A stretch of 64,000 nucleotides of DNA from Obelidium mucronatum (taxonomy: Eukaryota > Chytridiomycota > Chytridiomycetes > Chytridiales > Chytriomycetaceae), in the NCBI GenBank assembly GCA_025765595.1, contig JAIVFH010000005.1:434001-498000 (forward strand), read 5' to 3'. The notes beneath the pieces are model-generated. The model ran no database searches. It saw only the letters and a list, made by a program, of their open reading frames with translations, and was not told the DNA's origin. The translations under genes and the position numbers were made by a program. Shown piece by piece: positions 58,816-64,000 of the stretch. Every line of letters starts with the position of its first letter. Within the stretch, counting starts at the first letter, position 1.

Positions 58816-60312
58816 ATGTTGTCCCGGAAAGCCTACCATCCTAAGTACACTTCCACATGGACACCTCCCCAGACCGCTGCGGACACCATGGACTCCGACG
58901 CTGATGCTATACTCAAAGAAACTAGCGTGAAGGAGCTTGTAGAGTCGGGTCCTGAGTGCATTCAGTGGTTTGTTGTTATAAAGCCAAGGGACATCTTTTG
59001 AACAAAAAACAACTCCACTGAAAAACACAGGATACGCAATACCGAATTTGAATCGTTAACATCCGTTTATGTCCAAGAGTTATCTCCCGCGTCTTTTGCT
59101 AACGGAACTGTGTCTGTGGCTGAAGTGGAAAATGAAAGTGAAGAGCCTTGTCAACAGGCAAGTGGCGCTTCTGAACCTATCCATAATTTGGAGGTGGACG
59201 ACGATTTTTGTGTTCAATGCACTCCTCCTCCTCCTCCTCCGCAAAACGCAACAGCAGCTATGGGCCATACAGGAGAACGGTCACTTGCTGAAATTGAAGT
59301 TGAAGATGCTCTCATTAACGAAGCCGAAGAAATTGATTGTGAGATGGTCGAAGCTGTGGCAGAGATTGATGATGATGAAGAGGAGATTCCAAGCTCAGTA
59401 AAAGGTATTGACGAAGAAGAGAGTCAACTTGCGCTCTCGGATAATGAAAGCGAAGATGACGAAATTGAATCGGAAGAGCTGGACCACTTTGCGTTGGTTG
59501 ACAAATTGAATGCGGTTGCAGCTGAAGGGGCTATATTGACAGGGAGGGGCCAAGAACAGAGCGCAGGAGAAGACAATCTAAAGAGTGATATTGGAGATCG
59601 TGTTGCAGATAGTCTTGCTGGAGATGAAGCGGACGGCCTTCTGGATGATGCGAGTGGTATACGAGAACAAGCTGAAATGGAAGCACTTATCTGCGCGCCA
59701 TCTATGGATATCAATCCAGTCCGTAACTTCGTCCATTTCAACTTCAGATACCTGCTCGAACGCAGCTTCAATCATTATTCAGGACACAAGGCACCATGCA
59801 GAAAGCGACCATTCCAAAAAAAAAGTCCAAGAATCGAACACTGACTGGGAAGCCAGTCTACAACTCCTTCCGTGCGTCCTCTTACACTCCGACACCAGAA
59901 CCCAGCCAAACTCTCATGCCACCAGTCCATGCAACAGACCCCGACTCTGCTATAATCAGTATTCCCCTTTCGAAAGACGGAACGTTCAACGAGAAGGATC
60001 ATCCCAACTTGAGCCAAGAAAGTCTTGCAAAAGTGCATTCTGCGTTGGAATCCTGCAGAAAAAAAGGTTCGAAGTTTCCGAAGCGGATTACAATCAAAAG
60101 AGAAATAGTCAAAAAGGGAGGCGGGCATGGAGGTGTTGTGAAACGACCAGTCCAGCGGTAATTGTCTTGTTTAAGGATTCCCACCTATGAACTGATGCTC
60201 CATTAGTCACGAACAGGGTATCCTAAGCACTGTATGGAATCCACTTAAGAAAATTTGGTCGGGATTGGGATTTCCTGCATCCAAGGATTCTGAGGATTCC
60301 GAACTGGCTTGA
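58816..60312 (+). CDS. Acidic protein of unknown function
   Basis: Four or more exons. ATG 58816 opens MLSRKAYHPKYTSTWTPPQT; exon 2 (from about 59030) is strongly acidic (EIDDDEEEIPSSVKGIDEEE, NESEDDEIESEELDHF). After an intron near 59718-59780 the frame shifts to MQKATIPKKKSKNRTLTGKP and a basic run FPKRITIKREIVKKGGGHGG. A further intron (about 60159-60207) joins RHEQGILSTVWNPLKKIWSGLGF, ending at TGA 60310-60312. The opening and the terminal W-N-P-L-K-K-I-W motif look constrained, but I know no family. Possibly nuclear. Confidence 0.5.
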
Positions 60313-60417
60313 GGAACTCTACAAAATGGCTTGCAATTTGCGTATTCAAAATTGATTTGTATCATACAATAGCTGAATAAAATATTGTGTATATTCTAGT
60401 GTTTTATAAAATTGATT

Positions 60418-61424
60418 TCATTTGCCGACACGAGACAAGAATCGCAGGGCATTTGCTCCTGTCCTTACAGCAGCATCTTCCAATGACCATCCTTTTGCCC
60501 GAGCAACTAAATCCAACGCTAGAATACAAGCATTATCCACAGCTTTCATATCGTCCAAATCACTCTCAATAAGAATTCGATCATCTGGAACAGCAGCGAT
60601 TTTCTCTTTCATTCGGTCAAAGGGTGTTCGACTGTTCACAAAATACGAGAATGAGAAGTAGAACCGCGATGAAACTGATTTCGGATAACGCAAGATATTC
60701 CTGATGGATTCTGTCGATCCCGAGTAAGAATGGAGCATTATCGCAGGAGGCCACTTTTCCAACGAGGGATGACGAGGAACATCACCATCTTGTTGTTGCA
60801 ATACAGTCCCACCATCATTGTCCCTCATTAACTTGTCCCTTTGTTTGCGCGACATATCTTTGGGCACATCTTTCAAATAGACTTGGAAGAAACCTTCCAG
60901 TTTTCCAAAACAGCCCACAGCGTGTACACTCACAGGCCTTTTCAATTCCGCAGCAATATTCCATTGTTGTGTGAAAAGGGATAGCTGAGTTGGCATGTCA
61001 TATTTTTGAGACGTTCCTGGATGAGTGGCAACACCGTCGAGGCCAATTTCGCCTACAAATGAGTGGAGATTGTTGGCTAACAAGGATTTCAACTCGGATA
61101 ATGAGGTTGCAGGGTCAGAGATTGTGTGAGCGAACCAAGGATGAATGCCTAAGGCCACAATGTAAGGAACGTCACAAACTTTTCCCTTTTCTTACCGAAA
61201 GCTTGAATGACTTTTTCTTTGTGCTCGCCTTGGCCAAGTCTTTGCACTTGCTCCCAATCCTTCGGTTTTGTTCCCATCACCCACACTGAGGCCACTTGTT
61301 GGCTGGAAAGTAATGGCAAAGTTTCCAATGTATCGATTACATGACAATGAACATCATGGATGTGGTTCCAGAGGCTGTCTTCAAGGTGAGGTGCAACAGG
61401 ATGTTCAGGCAACGCTCCACACAT
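60418..61424 (-). CDS. TatD-type metal-dependent hydrolase (Scn1-like)
   Basis: Two exons, ATG at 61424 and TGA at 60418-60420. The intron at about 61147-61190 joins QAFG to IHPWFAH. Motifs of the TatD amidohydrolase fold: DVHCHVID (H-x-H metal site), GIHPWF, VGEIGLDG, a His in PVSVHAVG, IMLHSYSGS and ILIESDLDD (final Asp). The order matches the fungal Scn1/cut9-interacting branch of TatD nucleases, a family of 3'-5' DNases or phosphodiesterases. Insert VYLKDVPKDMSRKQRDK is a lineage feature. All metal ligands seen. Confidence 0.87.
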
Positions 61425-61511
61425 TCACGTAAAGTAATTTTATTGTTTGAACCACATTTGGGGAGCATGATGCATCTTTGTGGAAAGGAGAATCAACGGA
61501 AGAAGACTCTC

Positions 61512-61860
61512 TTAAACGACAGTGTAATGGACTGCACGGCGTTGGTGGTTCTGAAGAACAAGCAAAGCATGAACCATTCCTGAACACAAACGCACATTAG
61601 CAGCAAACCCCACCACTAATCATTTATTGCCATCGTTGCGACAAGCTGCTTTACCTGGAAGAACACCCAAACAGAAGAGAATGATGTTGAGCACAAAGTC
61701 CCATCCGCAGCCTTCCTTGACGAGAACGGCAAGCGGGCTGAAGAAGATGGCCAAAAGGATTTCAAGAATATCGCCGAGGGTGCAAGTACTAGGGGAATGA
61801 ATGCGGTTGTGAGCTTTTGCAACGGTCCGCCACTTGAGCATGTCATCCTTACATGGACAT
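61512..61860 (-). CDS. PMP3: PMP3-type plasma membrane proteolipid
   Basis: Small stress-related membrane protein controlling membrane potential. Three exons: 61853-61860 (only 8 nt, MSI), 61655-61788, and 61512-61579, total 69 residues. Core TCTLGDILEILLAIFFSP, LAVLVKEGCGWDFVLNIILF, CLGVLPG matches the family (L-P-P-x-x-V-x-x-x-x-G...N-x-x-L-x-x-x-G-x-x-P-G). The C-terminal MVHALLVLQNHQRRAVHY corresponds to the family's H-A-x-Y/L-V end. Splice phases fit exactly. The 8-nt coding first exon is below most gene-finder limits. Confidence 0.9.
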
Positions 61861-61962
61861 TTTCGGAAGTTTCAAATGAAGGAATCGTGGGGCACAATAT
61901 TATTTCAACGCTTCTAAACTTCCAAGAGCATTTGTATATTTGGAATCATCTAATTATAAAGT

Positions 61963-63097
61963 ATGTCCAAAAACGCCATTCTCATTCTAGGATCAGCTGA
62001 AATCTCCAAAGCCTCCTTTGTCCAAAAGTTGACTGGAACACCTGTTGCTTCGAACGAATCGGTCGTGGCATGGACAATAGATACAAAGTACTACACGTGT
62101 GATGTACGGCTGTGGATGGATACTGTAGAGACAACGACAGATCCAGCTACAATCAATCAGTTCGTGGCTTCAGTTGGTTCAGCTGTTGATGGGCTCGTTC
62201 TGCTGTTTGACTCTAAAGCTGCACCAACATTCGAAGCGGTGATTGGCTGGGCGTCTTTTATTGACGAAGTTCAGGTTGGGGTTTCAGTTACTCTACCAAT
62301 AGCTACTAACAAACAAAAAACCGTAACAGCCAAACGTTTCACTTTTGATTGATGTTCAGGCTCTTTCTACTTCTCCAACGGAATCAAGTCCTGCCGCTGA
62401 GGCTCTTCTGGACCGAGCATCGAGTTGGGCTGCGCATCAGTCAGCCGAGTTAGTTGCCGCCGAAGAAGGCGAAGATGCTTGGCTTCGTGTTCGGCAAGCG
62501 CTCGAAGCGAATGCGTGGGGCGGCTTGGTGATGAAGGCTAAAGGGGAACAAACTCGTCAAACTCAGCAACTCGAACAGCACGAGATTGCTGTTTCTGCCG
62601 AAGACGATTCTCTTCATTTTGTCCCCGCTGAAAAAAACTGGAAGAAAGCGGCTGCGGCCGAGTTCGGAGATGATGAAGACGACTATCTCGATCTGAAAGG
62701 CGTTTTGGGACGTGAAGAGGAATCACTAGCTGGACTGATGGCACAGATAGACATGAATACCAGCGATATGAATGATGACGAATTTGGCGCATTTATGGAT
62801 GGGAAATTAGTTCCCCCAATTCTTTCAGTCGATCAGGCCGTTGGTCGTGAGGATTTTAACTTGCCGGAATTTGATGAATTTGACGCGGCTTCTGCTTCTC
62901 AAGAAATGAGAGAGCTGAGATCTGCTCTGTTTGGGGATGTGAATGATGATGAGTTTTTCGAGAAAGCTCTGTCTCAAATCAAAAGTCTTCGGGAGTCGGG
63001 TTCTGATGTTAGTGATGGCAAGCGACAGGAAATGGCGAGAAAACTTGCACTGGCTTTGCTTTGTGATGATAATGATGGGGCTGACTTTGACGATTAA
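61963..63097 (+). CDS. Alpha- and gamma-adaptin-binding protein p34-like (AAGAB/Irc6 type)
   Basis: Exons 61963-62274 and 62360-63097 with an 85-bp intron, 349 residues. The N-terminal Rab-like fold opens AILILGSAEISKASFVQKLTG and includes TKYYTCDVRLWMD and AVDGLVLLFD, as in p34. A long acidic linker follows (FGDDEDDYLDLKG). The C-terminal helix EFFEKALSQIKSLRESGSDVSDGKRQEMARKLALAL matches the conserved p34 end (F-x-x-A-L-x-x-L/I-...R-x-x-x-A). Acts as chaperone for AP-1 and AP-2 adaptor assembly at clathrin sites. Lacks a canonical GTP-binding P-loop, as in the family. Confidence 0.78.
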
Positions 63098-63147
63098 ATA
63101 AATATACTCTTCAAACTCTTTTACAATACCAATTACTCTATAAGATA

Positions 63148-64000
63148 TCACAAAAATTTCCAGAAGTTTTGGAAGTTGGCTAAATCCGCTTCCAATTCAA
63201 AATCCAAAACAAGCAACCAGAGAACACCGTCAAATTTCAGACGCGTCAAAAATTCAAACTCAAGAGCAATTGATTTCTTGGACGCACAAAATGCAAATGC
63301 CCGTTGGCCGATTGCGTTTGGCAAAAACACTAAATGCACCTTTTCGCCATCCACTCGATGCACAACCACAGATGCACGCATCCATTGACTCCATAAGAGT
63401 GCATTCTTTGAATCCTTCATTTTGAAAGTAACTGGAAAATTCGCTTCAAGAATCCGTTTCCTGTTAAGGGTCTCTATAGAGCGCCGTGATGACGAAAGTG
63501 ATGTGACAGGAGGATTTGCAATCAGTTGGCGGTTACTATGCAGGAGACTCCAAATCTGTGGAGTGAATTCAAAGGCCAAAACAAAGGTTGTCAGACACCA
63601 AGCCGATAGAACTTGAATTTCATGCTGGATATAAGGCGATGATAGGCTTACGTGACTCGAACTTATCGTTAAAATGCTTCCTAGGATGCTAAAAGCGCAC
63701 AGAGATGTCGATTGGTTATACTTTGGAGCAACATTCCAAGTCAAACATCCGAAGACTCCAACAGTAAGTAGAAGCGCCCCATTGAAAATCCAGAGCAAGA
63801 CAACAGTCCAATCATCGCATAACTTTGAAGTGCATTTATACATGAAACTTGTTTCAGACAGCTGTACTTTTGTAGCAAAAGGATGCGATCGAGCATTCCA
63901 AACATTCAATAACAGCACAGAGACAGACACAAGACAACTGGCCATAGCAACATAAATACCATCTTTGACTAAATAGTTGGGAAGAATTGTTTTGGATGCG
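63148..64000 (-). CDS. Probable class C (GABA-B/metabotropic-like) 7TM receptor, C-terminal part
   Basis: Minus strand, open from the right edge (64000) to TAG at 63148-63150; an in-frame ATG at 63945 lies inside a helix and is not taken as the start. Helices: ASCLVSVSVLLLNVW, WTVVLLWIFNGALLLTVGVFGCLTW followed by NVAPKYNQST, FSILGSILTI, and VLSAWCLTTFVLAF. The N-V-x-x-K/P-Y-N-x-S motif after a helix is characteristic of class C receptors. A cytoplasmic tail follows. The ligand domain lies beyond the window. Convergent with the p34-like gene, 50 bp apart. Confidence 0.7.
   Translation of the reverse strand, partial: ASKTILPNYLVKDGIYVAMASCLVSVSVLLLNVWNARSHPFATKVQLSETSFMYKCTSKLCDDWTVVLLWIFNGALLLTVGVFGCLTWNVAPKYNQSTSLCAFSILGSILTISSSHVSLSSPYIQHEIQVLSAWCLTTFVLAFEFTPQIWSLLHSNRQLIANPPVTSLSSSRRSIETLNRKRILEANFPVTFKMKDSKNALLWSQWMRASVVVHRVDGEKVHLVFLPNAIGQRAFAFCASKKSIALEFEFLTRLKFDGVLWLLVLDFELEADLANFQNFWKFL

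Overview
This is a compact, intron-rich eukaryotic nuclear segment. The gene content fits a zoosporic (flagellated) fungus, most probably Chytridiomycota. Fungal signs are a small tropomyosin, fungal-type H3/H4, a PAS-kinase-like kinase and PMP3. A CFAP57/WDR65-type flagellar WD40 protein and a probable class C 7TM receptor point to a lineage that kept its cilium. Introns are short (about 44-130 bp) with GT-AG ends, many genes are separated by under 150 bp, and both strands are used. The species call is inference.

Layout: 1-7.8 kb holds a partial F-box-like gene, a kinesin-4-type motor, RRP8 and a small unknown membrane protein. 7.9-12.8 kb holds an UNC93-like transporter with strong codon bias, a divergent H3/H4 pair with palindromic promoter elements, and a multi-pass membrane protein. 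13-19 kb holds a VOC-fold gene, a Ser-rich gene, an unusually short tropomyosin and the kinase. 19-24.6 kb is one long ATAD2/Yta7 gene (AAA, AAA, bromodomain).

24.8-30.5 kb is the most unusual part. URM1 has been split after its sixth codon by a 5,243-bp DNA transposon. The element has 457-bp terminal inverted repeats that look identical, a 7-bp (or 9-bp) target duplication, and just two convergent genes: a RecQ-type helicase and a DUF6589-like protein that is the candidate transposase. I do not know of a described element with this gene pair.

30.5-47.9 kb holds a mitochondrial J-protein, a medium-chain acyl-CoA dehydrogenase, DUS2, small membrane and coiled-coil genes, a quinone-oxidoreductase-like enzyme, a USP-like protein and an F-box/ankyrin-like protein. 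It also holds two diverged copies (about 34.0-35.6 and 46.0-47.6 kb) of a 1.6-kb TATA-containing repeat with long A and T homopolymers.

47.9-64 kb holds a Ser/Pro-rich protein, MCMBP, CFAP57, tRNA-Pro(AGG), an RraA-like protein, an acidic unknown protein, a TatD-type hydrolase, PMP3, an AAGAB/p34-like adaptin-binding protein and a 7TM receptor running off the right edge.

There are no operons; neighbours look functionally unrelated, as is usual in fungi. Four coding 5' regions carry abrupt GC-rich blocks. Exon structures were read by eye from splice signals and frame continuity, so outer coordinates are firmer than inner ones.
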